DNA from: Bacteroidales bacterium
Lineage (GTDB): Bacteria > Bacteroidota > Bacteroidia > Bacteroidales > VadinHA17
Reading direction: 5' to 3'
Assembly (NCBI GenBank): GCA_024762655.1
Contig: JANTHB010000011.1
Coordinates: 1 to 54,494 of the forward strand
Length of the DNA stretch: 54,494 nucleotides
How positions within the stretch are numbered: the stretch's first letter is position 1; each line of letters begins with the position of its first letter. The notes below the pieces were generated by a model. The model worked only from the letters and a program-made list of their open reading frames with translations, did not search any database and was not told the DNA's origin. This document shows, one piece after another, positions 18,371-26,446 of this stretch. The translations under genes were made by a program, and so were the position numbers.

Positions 18371-18500
18371 TAAGAAATTTCCTAAAACAAAATTTCTTTG
18401 TTACACTTCCCTCAAAGCTTTCTCCGAAAGTCTTGACTTCTCTGCAGCAAGAGGCATGAAAAGCATCCCTTGCCCCGGGGAATTCTTTTAATCATAAAAA
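18371..18500. repeat. Composite dispersed repeat, copy C (module 1 present, module 2 absent)
   Basis: The left arm TAAGAAATTTCCTAAAAC is followed by module 1 (AATTTCTTTGTTACACTTC, then AAAGCTTTCTCCGAAAGTCTT, decayed relative to copy B). The CCCCGGGG then joins directly to AATTCTTTTAATCATAAA with no module 2. It starts 2 bases after the upstream stop codon. Confidence 0.78.
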
Positions 18501-18538
18501 TCATCGTTTCCGCTTTTTTTCGTAATTTTAAACAAAAA

Positions 18539-18688
18539 ATGTTCGGGAAAAGCAAAAGAACAACGCCATACAACAAATCCGGGAAGCTCTCTTTTGCAGA
18601 TATGGATGGCCACACGAACCCGCAAAAACGGATCAAGCTGCTGCAAAATGAAAAAGACATAGAAGTCAGGATCAGGAAAATGCAATAA
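18539..18688 (+). CDS. Small basic hypothetical protein, 49 residues
   Basis: The ATG at 18539 opens a 49-residue frame, MFGKSKRTTPYNKSGK..., that is strongly basic and hydrophilic, with a helical C-terminus rich in Lys, Arg and Glu (NPQKRIKLLQNEKDIEVRIRKMQ). An upstream in-frame ATG at 18470 lies inside repeat copy C and is less likely. It has no signal peptide or membrane segment and I recognise no family. The upstream TTCGTAATTTTAAAC is AT-rich, but no clear promoter box is seen. It could be a genuine small gene or a chance frame. Confidence 0.38.
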   Translation: MFGKSKRTTPYNKSGKLSFADMDGHTNPQKRIKLLQNEKDIEVRIRKMQ

Positions 18689-18791
18689 GGTTCGCAGTTT
18701 ACAGGCAAATACATAAAATACAATATTTAACGGTTTCTGAAACTACAACCCAGGGCGTATTAAACAATGCATTCACAAAAACAATAATAGT

Positions 18792-19898
18792 ATGAAAAAG
18801 TTAATTTTCCTGTTTCTGATTTCCGGTCTTTTGGTTTATTCCGCACACACACAGACAAAACTCGATTCAATCCTGCCTGTACGGGGTTTATGTATAGCGG
18901 CCCCCACACCGGCAGGAGTAAACCAATTCATTGATTTCATCAGAAACGAACTTGTTCCGGGGAAAATTAACACGCTTGTCATACGGATTGACTACCGGTA
19001 CCGGTATAAGTCACATCCCGAGCTGATTGACTCAAATGCCCTGTCCAAAAAAGAGGTAAAGAAAATCGTTAAGGCTTGCAGGGAGGGAGGCATAAAGATC
19101 ATCCCGCAGGTAAATATGCTGGGGCATCAATCCTGGTTCTCAAACGTCGGGAAACTGCTGGAGGCCTATCCCCAGTTCAACGAAACCCCGGATGTCCCCC
19201 TGGATAAAGGCATTAATAAATGGCCCAACAAATGGGGATTGTATTGCCTGAGCTATTGTCCGCTCCATCCCGATCTTCATGCAGTGACATTTGATGTTAT
19301 CGACGAAATTGTGGACGCTTTTGAAGCCGATGCTTTCCATGCGGGTATGGATGAAGTCTTTTATATAGGCATGGATAAGAGATGCATAGGCAGGGATCCT
19401 GCCGAATTATTTGCAGGTGAAGTCAGGGCCATCAGAAATCACCTGGCGCTCAGAAATAAAAAACTCTGGATTTGGGGCGACCGCCTTATCGACGGCAAAA
19501 CAACCGGCATCGGCATGTGGGAAGGAAGTTATAACAATACTTACCGGGCCATCGACATGATCCCGAAAGATGTGGTGATCAATGACTGGCACTATGAACG
19601 GCCCGACCCTACTGCCGCCTATTTTGCCCTCAAGGGCTTTCATGTGATCACCTGTCCGTACCGGCTCCCGGAGGTGGCCCTGAAACAACTTCAAATGATG
19701 ATGGATTTTAGGGAAAATGCAACCGCTGTCACGAAAGACAGGTACCAGGGGATCATGGAAACCGTCTGGACCAGCGCCGAAAATGCCATGGATCAGTATT
19801 ACGGCCGGAAAGAGATCAAAGACTCCGGAAGAGGAAACTGGGTAAAGACCTTCAAAGCCCTCTTACAGGAAATTGCAAAACTTGACCGGGGGGATTAA
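18792..19898 (+). CDS. GH20-like glycoside hydrolase (beta-N-acetylhexosaminidase family)
   Basis: A 368-residue exported protein; the signal peptide MKKLIFLFLISGLLVYSAHTQ ends near residue 21. It is a catalytic TIM barrel without the extra N-terminal domain of classic hexosaminidases. FHAGMDEVFYIG puts the adjacent Asp187-Glu188 pair at the end of strand 4, as required for substrate-assisted GH20 catalysis. Other matches are KIIPQVNMLGHQSW (residues 102-115), LWIWGDRL, and MWEGSY/VINDWHYE with conserved aromatic residues. It is shorter than most GH20 enzymes (500 or more residues). The sugar specificity cannot be read off. A periplasmic location fits the glycan-degrading context. Confidence 0.82.
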   Translation: MKKLIFLFLISGLLVYSAHTQTKLDSILPVRGLCIAAPTPAGVNQFIDFIRNELVPGKINTLVIRIDYRYRYKSHPELIDSNALSKKEVKKIVKACREGGIKIIPQVNMLGHQSWFSNVGKLLEAYPQFNETPDVPLDKGINKWPNKWGLYCLSYCPLHPDLHAVTFDVIDEIVDAFEADAFHAGMDEVFYIGMDKRCIGRDPAELFAGEVRAIRNHLALRNKKLWIWGDRLIDGKTTGIGMWEGSYNNTYRAIDMIPKDVVINDWHYERPDPTAAYFALKGFHVITCPYRLPEVALKQLQMMMDFRENATAVTKDRYQGIMETVWTSAENAMDQYYGRKEIKDSGRGNWVKTFKALLQEIAKLDRGD

Positions 19899-19997
19899 CA
19901 TATTATTATGGCTCATATAAAAATATATTCAGAAGACCTCATGAAAATTTTGGGCACCTTTAACCCGTGTAATTAAAACAAACTATAAGAAAATAAT

Positions 19998-20216
19998 ATG
20001 ACTAAATTCTGGATTACCGGTATTGCATTATTTATAATTTTCACATTCATTATAGCCAAACTCTCAATTAAACATTACAAAGAGGAGAACGGTGAAAAAA
20101 TGTGGAAGCAATTTGGTATCAGAACCCGGTACTGGCAAGTGGTTGTGCTGGTAAGCCTGATACTAACCTTCCTGGTGCTGTTCATATTGAAATGGACGAG
20201 TATTCTGACAATATAG
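19998..20216 (+). CDS. Small two-helix membrane protein, 72 residues
   Basis: A 72-residue protein with two clear hydrophobic segments, FWITGIALFIIFTFIIAKL (residues 4-22) and VVVLVSLILTFLVLFILKW (48-66). They are joined by a charged loop KHYKEENGEKMWKQFGIRTRYW, giving a helical hairpin. An AAGAAAAT lies just before the ATG. No family is recognised. The amphipathic design and position after a terminated gene suggest a real small membrane protein. Confidence 0.55.
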   Translation: MTKFWITGIALFIIFTFIIAKLSIKHYKEENGEKMWKQFGIRTRYWQVVVLVSLILTFLVLFILKWTSILTI

Positions 20217-20254
20217 AATATCTTTCCAACTGATTATCATAAGATAAAACAAGT

Positions 20255-20305
20255 AAAGAAGTTTCTTAAAACGAACGATCCCCGGGGAATTCTTTAGATT
20301 AAAAG
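20255..20305. repeat. Composite dispersed repeat, copy D (minimal, both modules absent)
   Basis: A 51-base element: AAAGAAGTTTCTTAAAAC, then GAACGATCCCCGGGG, then AATTCTTTAGATTAAAAG. It is the shortest form and matches the outer frame of copy A nearly base for base, with A's 110-base insert missing at the CCCCGGGG. Confidence 0.85.
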
Positions 20306-20344
20306 CATTTGATTTCGCCTGGCATCAGTTGTTGACATGTGTTC

Positions 20345-21781
20345 CTAATCAACTGATTGAGCATTTACAGTGATCACTGCAAACCATCCTCCATCACCCG
20401 GGGCTTCTATCTTGCGGTAGTCACCGCCGGGAATTTCCGCCTTGCCACCCCACATTCCGGATTTTACATCAATCCATTGCAATCGAAACGATTGGTTATG
20501 ATGCCTGAGATCCAGAGCCACCAACCCCCCGTCGGTAAAATATATCACATACTCTTCTCCAGGCAAAGCAGAAAGATATGCCTCATCAGGATCTCTGTCG
20601 GAGAGCAACTCCATCCGGGGCATAATATTCCAAAACTTCACAAGCGTTTCCACCTTTCTTACAGCCTGAATAGAAGCCCTGGACCGGTCATTTAGACCAT
20701 TACCATACGGAGGCCTGTGATGACGGGCAGCAGCACATCCCCCCATGATGTCCCGACAGAACCGTTCAACCCCATCTGCATTCGAACCGGAACCCCAACT
20801 TGAGTTCATCCCTCCGTATATTTTCACATTGTTAACCGGCCGCAGAGGATATCGATCCCTTTGCTTCAGAATCCATTGCAGAGTATCCCAGTGAGACTGA
20901 TTGAAATTTCGACTGTTTATCTGTGAAATATCAACGAAAGTGTAGACATGTGGTTTTGCAATTACCTGCAGACAGGAGGGACATTTCCGGGGTGCAAAAA
21001 ACCGGTCAAACATATCTGTCAGATAAATCTTGATATTTTTCCTTTCAGCTACCTCTTTTATATATTTTATCCAGAACTTTCCCCATTCCGGTGGAGTACT
21101 GGTTTCATTGTCCATACAATACAAAATATTACCGTATTTCAAAGAATACGACAACAATTTGCTTATATATTTCTTCTGATAAGCCCTTATGATATCAAGA
21201 TTTTCGCTGTACCCGGACATGCCGGGAACGGAATGAAAGAAGGGTTGAACATCCCTGGAAGGATGCAGTGGATATTCTTTATTCAGTCCCGTTTCTTCCG
21301 AAGTATAATTCACATTATTGGCCGGATTCCAGGGACTGTGCCTCCAGGGTTCTCGTGAAAAGTCAAACCGGTCCCATAACTCAAGCTGTACTATAATGTC
21401 TCTTGCGTTGGCAAGTTTCAGCAAATTCTCAAATTTCTTCCAGTATTTCTTATTCCATTTATCCAGATCATATTTACCGTTTTTCTGCTTGAAGAAAGGC
21501 CAGATATTTCCGGAATCACCCGAATCCATCGTATTACGAATATAATTTCCGCCAATAGCTTGTAATGAGTCCAAGTGTTCTTTCAAACCGGAGGATTGAA
21601 AAAGATTGTCATTTTTCGACCCTCCGAGCAGTAGCACCGGTTTGCCTTTATATTCCCAATATCCCGGATTCTTACCATAAGGTTTTATATAATCATTAGG
21701 GGGATCCTGATTTTTAAAACCCTGAAAAGAGCTGACTCCGATTAACAGCAAACCTAAGATAAGATTCATCATCAATTTCAT
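20345..21781 (-). CDS. Exported TIM-barrel glycoside hydrolase-like protein (DUF4038/GH140-like)
   Basis: A 478-residue exported protein; the signal peptide is in MKLMMNLILGLLLIGVSSFQG. The opening WEYKGKPVLLLGGSKNDNLF is the usual first strand of the DUF4038/putative-cellulase clan. YIRNTMDSGD, IIVQLELWDRFDF and NILYCMDNETSTPPEWG follow as barrel strands; the NE in DNETS is the likely acid/base of a clan GH-A-like glycosidase. The end (YFTDGGLVALDLRHHNQSFRLQWIDVKSGMW) is a beta-sandwich like the collagen-binding C-terminal domain of that family. The substrate is unknown; plant or algal polysaccharides are plausible. The 14-bp palindrome just upstream may be its operator. Confidence 0.75.
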   Translation of the reverse strand: MKLMMNLILGLLLIGVSSFQGFKNQDPPNDYIKPYGKNPGYWEYKGKPVLLLGGSKNDNLFQSSGLKEHLDSLQAIGGNYIRNTMDSGDSGNIWPFFKQKNGKYDLDKWNKKYWKKFENLLKLANARDIIVQLELWDRFDFSREPWRHSPWNPANNVNYTSEETGLNKEYPLHPSRDVQPFFHSVPGMSGYSENLDIIRAYQKKYISKLLSYSLKYGNILYCMDNETSTPPEWGKFWIKYIKEVAERKNIKIYLTDMFDRFFAPRKCPSCLQVIAKPHVYTFVDISQINSRNFNQSHWDTLQWILKQRDRYPLRPVNNVKIYGGMNSSWGSGSNADGVERFCRDIMGGCAAARHHRPPYGNGLNDRSRASIQAVRKVETLVKFWNIMPRMELLSDRDPDEAYLSALPGEEYVIYFTDGGLVALDLRHHNQSFRLQWIDVKSGMWGGKAEIPGGDYRKIEAPGDGGWFAVITVNAQSVD

Positions 21782-21795
21782 GGATTCTGTTTTTT

Positions 21796-21809
21796 AAATG
21801 ATATCATTT
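21796..21809. promoter_or_regulatory. Perfect 14-bp palindrome upstream of the glycosidase
   Basis: AAATGATATCATTT is self-complementary and lies 14 bases before the minus-strand start at 21781. That position suits a repressor or activator operator. No regulator gene is adjacent. Confidence 0.35.
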
Positions 21810-21837
21810 GTATGCAAAGAGTAACCCGGCAATATGG

Positions 21838-21868
21838 GATTATAATTTAATAAAAGAAAATTATAATC
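21838..21868 (-). terminator. Possible hairpin terminator of the 224-residue membrane protein gene
   Basis: GATTATAATTT pairs with AAATTATAATC (11-bp stem, 9-base loop), with outer CCCGG/CCGGG arms nearby. It lies 32 bases past the stop codon. The stem is AT-rich and no strict T-run follows, so efficiency is doubtful. Confidence 0.4.
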
Positions 21869-21899
21869 ACAACTTACCGGGCATGAATACAGTACTATT

Positions 21900-22574
21900 T
21901 TATTTAAAAACAGCTTTTATTCTCGTAAAAATATCAGGCAATCCTGTATTCAGGCGGTAAATAACCCATCCCATGCCCCCTCCGAAGGCAATATGAGCCA
22001 GTGTTACGGTAGTGAGAAACTGATAGCCGTCCTTGAACTGCAGACCAAAAACACCAATACCCAATGATTTTGTGGCCGGACTGACCATAAAGCCGATACC
22101 GACAAGTAAGCCATAAATGACTCCCTTCCAGGGTTTTCCTCTGCCCAGCAACAAACTAAAGATAATTCCGAAAGATGCCCCGTTCCAGAAGTGGTACCCC
22201 CACCCTGCCAGGTTAGACCATACATTGGGTCCATAGGCAAACCGGTTAAGCAGCAAGACCCCTAACAGCTTGGGCATATCGCCCGGCATGCCCCCCAGAC
22301 GGAATCCGGTCTCCCGGACGATCTCCAGGCCGACCGTCCCCACAATTCCGGCAAGAATTCCTGTAAGTATCTGTCTCTTTACATCCTTGTAGGCAAGCCA
22401 GTGAGTCATCCATATCAGCACGAAGATAAGAAGTACGGAAGGGATTAGTAAATGAGTAGCAAGATGAGATAAGGAAGCATAACCGGCCTGTGCTGCGGAA
22501 AATAAATTGGGCGAGATGCCTGCCAGTCCCAGGACCAGAGCAATGATTATTAATTTTATTTTATCCTGTTTCAT
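21900..22574 (-). CDS. Integral membrane protein of unknown function
   Basis: A 224-residue protein with about six hydrophobic segments (IIIALVLGLAGISPNLFSA, LLIPSVLLIFVLIWMTHWLAY, ILTGILAGIVGTVGLEIV, FGIIFSLLLGR, GVIYGLLVGIGFMVSP, TTVTLAHIAFGGGMGWVIY). Conserved-looking polar features are the His in SHLATHLL, E84 in VGLEIVRETGFRLGG, and H/N in GWGYHFWNGASFG. No family is recognised. It follows the DUF302 gene (73 bases, with a terminator between them), so it may be independently expressed or transcribed by readthrough. DUF302 and small membrane proteins often sit together in redox or metal-stress loci, but nothing here proves that link. Confidence 0.65.
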   Translation of the reverse strand: MKQDKIKLIIIALVLGLAGISPNLFSAAQAGYASLSHLATHLLIPSVLLIFVLIWMTHWLAYKDVKRQILTGILAGIVGTVGLEIVRETGFRLGGMPGDMPKLLGVLLLNRFAYGPNVWSNLAGWGYHFWNGASFGIIFSLLLGRGKPWKGVIYGLLVGIGFMVSPATKSLGIGVFGLQFKDGYQFLTTVTLAHIAFGGGMGWVIYRLNTGLPDIFTRIKAVFK

Positions 22575-22598
22575 GATGATGTTATTTAAAGCATTGTT

Positions 22599-22639
22599 AA
22601 AAAAAACAAAGCCGGAGAAGCCTTATTCATCCGGCTTTG
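22599..22639 (-). terminator. Rho-independent terminator after the DUF302 gene
   Basis: Read on the minus strand, CAAAGCCGGA pairs with TCCGGCTTTG (10-bp GC-rich stem, 13-base loop), followed at once by a run of eight T. It starts 8 bases after the DUF302 stop codon. Confidence 0.8.
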
Positions 22640-22647
22640 CGACGGCA

Positions 22648-23124
22648 TTACTTCGCAATCATCTTCATCATCATCCCCAGTTTGCCGTCCAGTTTTTGGG
22701 CGATCATCTTCGCCTGCTGGTTCTGGCTATAGGAAAGCAAGTCCGAAGGTTTGTAATAATTAACCTTAACCTTTCCATTTTCTTCATAGATATTCACTCT
22801 AACAGGGATAGCCACACCCACGGAAGGGTCTGCCGAAAAAGCCATTTTCCCTACATTCGGATTGCCGATAAATAAGGAATGGGCATTGATCTTCAATCCG
22901 GTCATGGAAAGAATCTTTCCCTGGTTGATCTCAGCCAGAACCATCATGCCTCCGCCGGAAACAGCCTTTTTTATAGCGGCAAGGGTGCCGTCGAAATCTT
23001 TGGACGATTCAATGGTCACCGGCTTAACGGATTGGGCCTGCATCTGATTGGTAAATCCCATGGTCCCTAAAAAAAGTACTGTTAAAATGAACAGTGCCGG
23101 AAATCTTAACTTACGTGTTTTCAT
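22648..23124 (-). CDS. Exported DUF302-domain protein
   Basis: A 158-residue protein with a signal peptide (MKTRKLRFPALFILTVLFLGTMGFTNQMQAQ). The mature part matches the DUF302 family: SSKDFDGTLAAIKKAVSGGGMMVLAEINQG, AHSLFIGNPNVGKMAFSADPSVGVAIPVRVNIYEENGKVKVNYYKPSDLL. DUF302 proteins form small alpha/beta dimers. Some are linked to sulfur, metal or redox stress, but no activity is established. The protein is likely periplasmic. It has its own terminator. Confidence 0.85.
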   Translation of the reverse strand: MKTRKLRFPALFILTVLFLGTMGFTNQMQAQSVKPVTIESSKDFDGTLAAIKKAVSGGGMMVLAEINQGKILSMTGLKINAHSLFIGNPNVGKMAFSADPSVGVAIPVRVNIYEENGKVKVNYYKPSDLLSYSQNQQAKMIAQKLDGKLGMMMKMIAK

Positions 23125-23505
23125 AATTTTTGCTTTTTTAATTAAAATTTATTTCACTTTTCAACATCCGGTCCAACACATCAGGATCAAATGTCAATCA
23201 AGTAGTCGGAGCTGATCCGATAACCTGACAAAAAATAAATTTTAAATGGATTTTTAACGCCCCGGCCGGAGCGCAAGACCCTGACCTGTCTTTTATAGAA
23301 AAATACAGAAACGATACTATAACCTAAAGAACTTGTATCACCGGCTTTTATAGAACAACTGCCGGGTATACCCATTCACGTCCTTCTGCTGTTCTTTGCC
23401 CTCCCTGGTCCGGAGGACAAAGGAGGATGACTTCTCACCTCTCACTTCTCATATCTCATCACTCACTTCTCATATCTCATCACTCATTTCTCACTTCTCC
23501 CCCTC
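23125..23505. other. Intergenic region, 381 bases, with CT-rich tandem repeats
   Basis: No coding sequence is supported. The left part should hold the DUF302 promoter (minus strand), but no TAnnTTTG box was found. The right part is the pyrimidine-rich tandem repeat next to the S9 peptidase stop codon. Confidence 0.5.
23441..23503. repeat. Tandem 21-bp pyrimidine-rich repeat
   Basis: CTCACTTCTCATATCTCATCA occurs twice exactly in tandem (23441-23461 and 23462-23482), followed by degenerate copies (CTCATTTCTCACTTCTCC). It begins a few bases past the stop of the minus-strand S9 peptidase, so it would lie in its 3' untranslated region. Confidence 0.85.
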
Positions 23506-26376
23506 TCACTTCTCCGGCACCAGCTCATACCCGTCCGTCTTCCCCTTTTTCACCGCCGGGATACCTTTCACCATCCATGCGGGGGCCGGCTTATCTTTCA
23601 GGTAATGGTCATAGAACTGCATCACACGGATGGACAGATCTTTTTCATCGGCACGACGGGTCAGGTTGTGGTCTTCATTATTGTATTCCAGCAGCCAGGC
23701 CGGTTTGTTCAACCGGCGCAAAGCCACGAAAAATTCGATGCCCTGATACCAGGGAACGGCACCGTCCTTGTCGTTGTGCATGATCAGCAGCGGTGTGTGG
23801 ATCTTCGGCACAAAGAATACAGGGGAATTCTCAATGTAATGCAAGGGTTTTTCCCACAAGGTTCCGCCAATACGGCTCTGTGTCTGTTCGTACTGGAACA
23901 TGCGGCTCATACCCGAGCCCCACCGGATTCCTCCGTAAGCCGACGTCATGTTCGATACCGGAGCTCCCGAAAAAGCACACCTGAACATGTCGGTCTGTGT
24001 CACCAAATAAGCGATCTGATAACCGCCCCAGCTCTGACCGTTCATGGCCATACGGTCGCGGTCGATAAAAGGATATCTTTCCACCATCGCCTGCGTACCG
24101 CTGACCACAGCCTTATAAGCACTCTGACCGGGGTATCCTGTTTCATAGGTAATGTCAGGCACAAAGATCAGGTAGCCATGGCTGGTGTACATGGTACGGT
24201 TGATGATCGAGCGGCTGGGAGCAGGCACCCAATGACGGTGCAACCCGTCCGAACTGCGTTCATAGAAATACACGATCATGGGATATTTCTTATGCGGGTC
24301 AAAGTTCTCCGGTTTGTACAACAGACCCTGCAATTTTTCTCCGTTAAAAGCTCTCCATTCCACCAGCGCTACCGATCCCCACAGGTAGTTTTTCTGCTGC
24401 GGGTTGGTCAGGGAAATCTTCCGGGCCTTCTGCATCTTCATATTCCCGGTCCACAATTCCGGGTATTCCTGAAATGTCTCTCTTCGCCAAAACAGTTCAT
24501 CGGCTTTTTCAGGTTTCATCAGATACGAATACTGGTAATCCTCCAGCACCAGCTTTTTTGGAACGGCCGCTTTGCCGGCAGAAACCGTATAGTATCCGGA
24601 CTTTTTATTAAACATATGAAACGCCTGCAGGTAGAGTATCTCCTCCGGTCCGATGGTCTCCTTTTTCCGGTTGAGTCTTACTCTGCGAAAACGTATCTGT
24701 TGTTGCCGGCCGTATCCTTGTGTCAGACATACCGGCTTTTCCCTGCCGGAAGGGTCCACTTTCCAAAGATCATACATATCGTAGAGGATGAAATAGCGGT
24801 CTTGGTCATACCACCCTCCCAGACCATAAGGATGAGGATCACTGGGTGTATCGTGGCGCTCATTATAAAAAGCCACCGGAAGGTTCCCGGTCACATTAAT
24901 CTCTTTCCCGCTATTGAGATCCCTGACATACCAACAACTGTCTACCGTCTGATACCACACCAGGTAGTTCCCCTCCGGGGATAAGGATACCGAGGAAGGG
25001 GCTTTGGTCAGTAACTTCTCTTTTTCCCCGGTTTTTAAGTTGACCCGGTAAATATCCTGGTATCTGTTCGCTTCCCAGGAGATCAGCTTGCGATACGGCA
25101 GGTTGGAACGCCCCAGCCCCCAGGGTGCGTTGCCCTTCAATGCCACGGAGACTTCAGGAACCTTCTCATCCCCCAGTTGCACAATTTTCTTATCCCCCGG
25201 GTACCACAAGGCCATCCAGGTCCTTTTCCTCTCCCGCTCAGCCTGCAGTTTCTGCATAGGCTGCAGATAAGGATCCTTCCAGTTCCAGATATCCACATGG
25301 TATTTTTCTTCTTCCAGCAAAGTATCCCTGGGCTCCGGTTCCGGTTTGGGAGCCGTCCCGAAAAAAAGACACGAACCATCTTCCGAAAACCAGGGTTGCC
25401 TGTTAAGGCTTACACTCCAGCCGTCAGGCATGCCCTTCGTTAAAGGATCTGCTGCTACCCGGGCGGAATCCTGTCCCGCACGCCAGTAATACAGATCAAA
25501 TATCTTCGCATCCCCTGTATCGGCCGAATGGAGAAACACCAGCTGATCACCCTGTTTATCAAGGACTGGCTTATCCGAGTGAACGGCTTTCCCCTCCCTT
25601 TTCAATACCGGACGCTCCTGCTCCGTTTCCGTATTAAACAAATAAACGACAGAGTGTTCCAGCGAGTCTTTCTTTTCTGCGATAAAAGCAATGCTCTTTC
25701 CGTTCCGGGAGACCGTCTGACTGGTTACTTCATGATAGGTCAGATACGTATCCTTCAAAGGATTCACCACCACCAGATCCGTCCCTTTGGCCTTCTTTAT
25801 CTCCTTCATCTCTTTATCATATGCCTTTTTTTTCTGCTGATAAGATTTTTTTGTTTCTTCGGATAAGTTTCTACCCGCAGTATCCGGTTTCTCAGGATAC
25901 ACTTTTTCTCGCCGGTACCAGAACCATTCGCCATTTTCATAGGGGACACCAAAGGAACGAACCTTCGCAATCCTGATCAGGGACTTGTCCTTCAGCAAGA
26001 CGACTCCCAGGGAATCCTTCGGCATATTCTCCTTTTTCTTTTTATCCCGTTTGGCTTTCCTCACGACCTTGTATTGGGGTTTGATCTTAAATACCAGATA
26101 ATCCGAGGCCGGAGAGAAACGAGCCCCCGAACCTCTCGGAAAAGAATCCAGGCTGTGTTTTTTCACATCATACAGATAGAGCCAGCCATCTCCCTGCTGC
26201 GGATCGGTTTCATAGCTCGCCCACCGGCCGTCACGCGAAAGGGTGATCCCTTTGATGCTCTTCCACGAATCATATACATCATGGGTCAGAGGTTTCCTGT
26301 CGGAACGCTGGCCGAAAAGATTCATAACCAATAAACTCAGGAACGCCGGGAAAAAGAAAATTTTTAGGGTTTTCAT
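23506..26376 (-). CDS. S9 family (prolyl oligopeptidase-type) exported peptidase
   Basis: A 956-residue protein with a signal peptide (MKTLKIFFFPAFLSLLVMNLFGQ). The N-terminal two-thirds is a beta-propeller-like region (GITLSRDGRWASYETDPQQGDGWLYLYDV, VSLSPEGNYLVWYQTVDSCWYV). The C-terminal alpha/beta hydrolase has the triad: Ser782 in GQSWGGY, Asp871 in HNDKDGAVPW and His903 in NNEDHNLTRR. This spacing fits S9B/S9C acylaminoacyl or dipeptidyl peptidases. The protein is probably periplasmic and digests oligopeptides. It is divergently transcribed from the nucleoside operon across a 70-base spacer with an inverted repeat. It has low-complexity Lys-rich stretches (KAKRDKKKKENMPKD), which is unusual for a propeller but common in Bacteroidota homologues. 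Confidence 0.9.
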   Translation of the reverse strand: MKTLKIFFFPAFLSLLVMNLFGQRSDRKPLTHDVYDSWKSIKGITLSRDGRWASYETDPQQGDGWLYLYDVKKHSLDSFPRGSGARFSPASDYLVFKIKPQYKVVRKAKRDKKKKENMPKDSLGVVLLKDKSLIRIAKVRSFGVPYENGEWFWYRREKVYPEKPDTAGRNLSEETKKSYQQKKKAYDKEMKEIKKAKGTDLVVVNPLKDTYLTYHEVTSQTVSRNGKSIAFIAEKKDSLEHSVVYLFNTETEQERPVLKREGKAVHSDKPVLDKQGDQLVFLHSADTGDAKIFDLYYWRAGQDSARVAADPLTKGMPDGWSVSLNRQPWFSEDGSCLFFGTAPKPEPEPRDTLLEEEKYHVDIWNWKDPYLQPMQKLQAERERKRTWMALWYPGDKKIVQLGDEKVPEVSVALKGNAPWGLGRSNLPYRKLISWEANRYQDIYRVNLKTGEKEKLLTKAPSSVSLSPEGNYLVWYQTVDSCWYVRDLNSGKEINVTGNLPVAFYNERHDTPSDPHPYGLGGWYDQDRYFILYDMYDLWKVDPSGREKPVCLTQGYGRQQQIRFRRVRLNRKKETIGPEEILYLQAFHMFNKKSGYYTVSAGKAAVPKKLVLEDYQYSYLMKPEKADELFWRRETFQEYPELWTGNMKMQKARKISLTNPQQKNYLWGSVALVEWRAFNGEKLQGLLYKPENFDPHKKYPMIVYFYERSSDGLHRHWVPAPSRSIINRTMYTSHGYLIFVPDITYETGYPGQSAYKAVVSGTQAMVERYPFIDRDRMAMNGQSWGGYQIAYLVTQTDMFRCAFSGAPVSNMTSAYGGIRWGSGMSRMFQYEQTQSRIGGTLWEKPLHYIENSPVFFVPKIHTPLLIMHNDKDGAVPWYQGIEFFVALRRLNKPAWLLEYNNEDHNLTRRADEKDLSIRVMQFYDHYLKDKPAPAWMVKGIPAVKKGKTDGYELVPEK

Positions 26377-26419
26377 AAAATGAAGATTTAAATTTTCATT
26401 AAAAATAAAAAATTTTATG

Positions 26420-26437
26420 TAGGTTTGAAATCAAACC
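26420..26437 (+). promoter_or_regulatory. Minus-7 box embedded in an inverted repeat, before the nucleoside operon
   Basis: TAGGTTTG (26420-26427) matches TAnnTTTG exactly and overlaps the inverted repeat GGTTTGA-AA-TCAAACC (26422-26437). The box lies 19 bases before the ATG at 26447. A protein bound to the repeat would cover the promoter, so this is a candidate operator for the divergent S9/nucleoside genes. Confidence 0.5.
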
Positions 26438-26446
26438 GTTAAAACC

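Noticed and set aside
23605-24984. Long plus-strand open frame of 459 codons
   Set aside because: It is fully antisense to the S9 peptidase, whose catalytic motifs are intact; the predicted protein has shadow-like composition and no recognisable domain.
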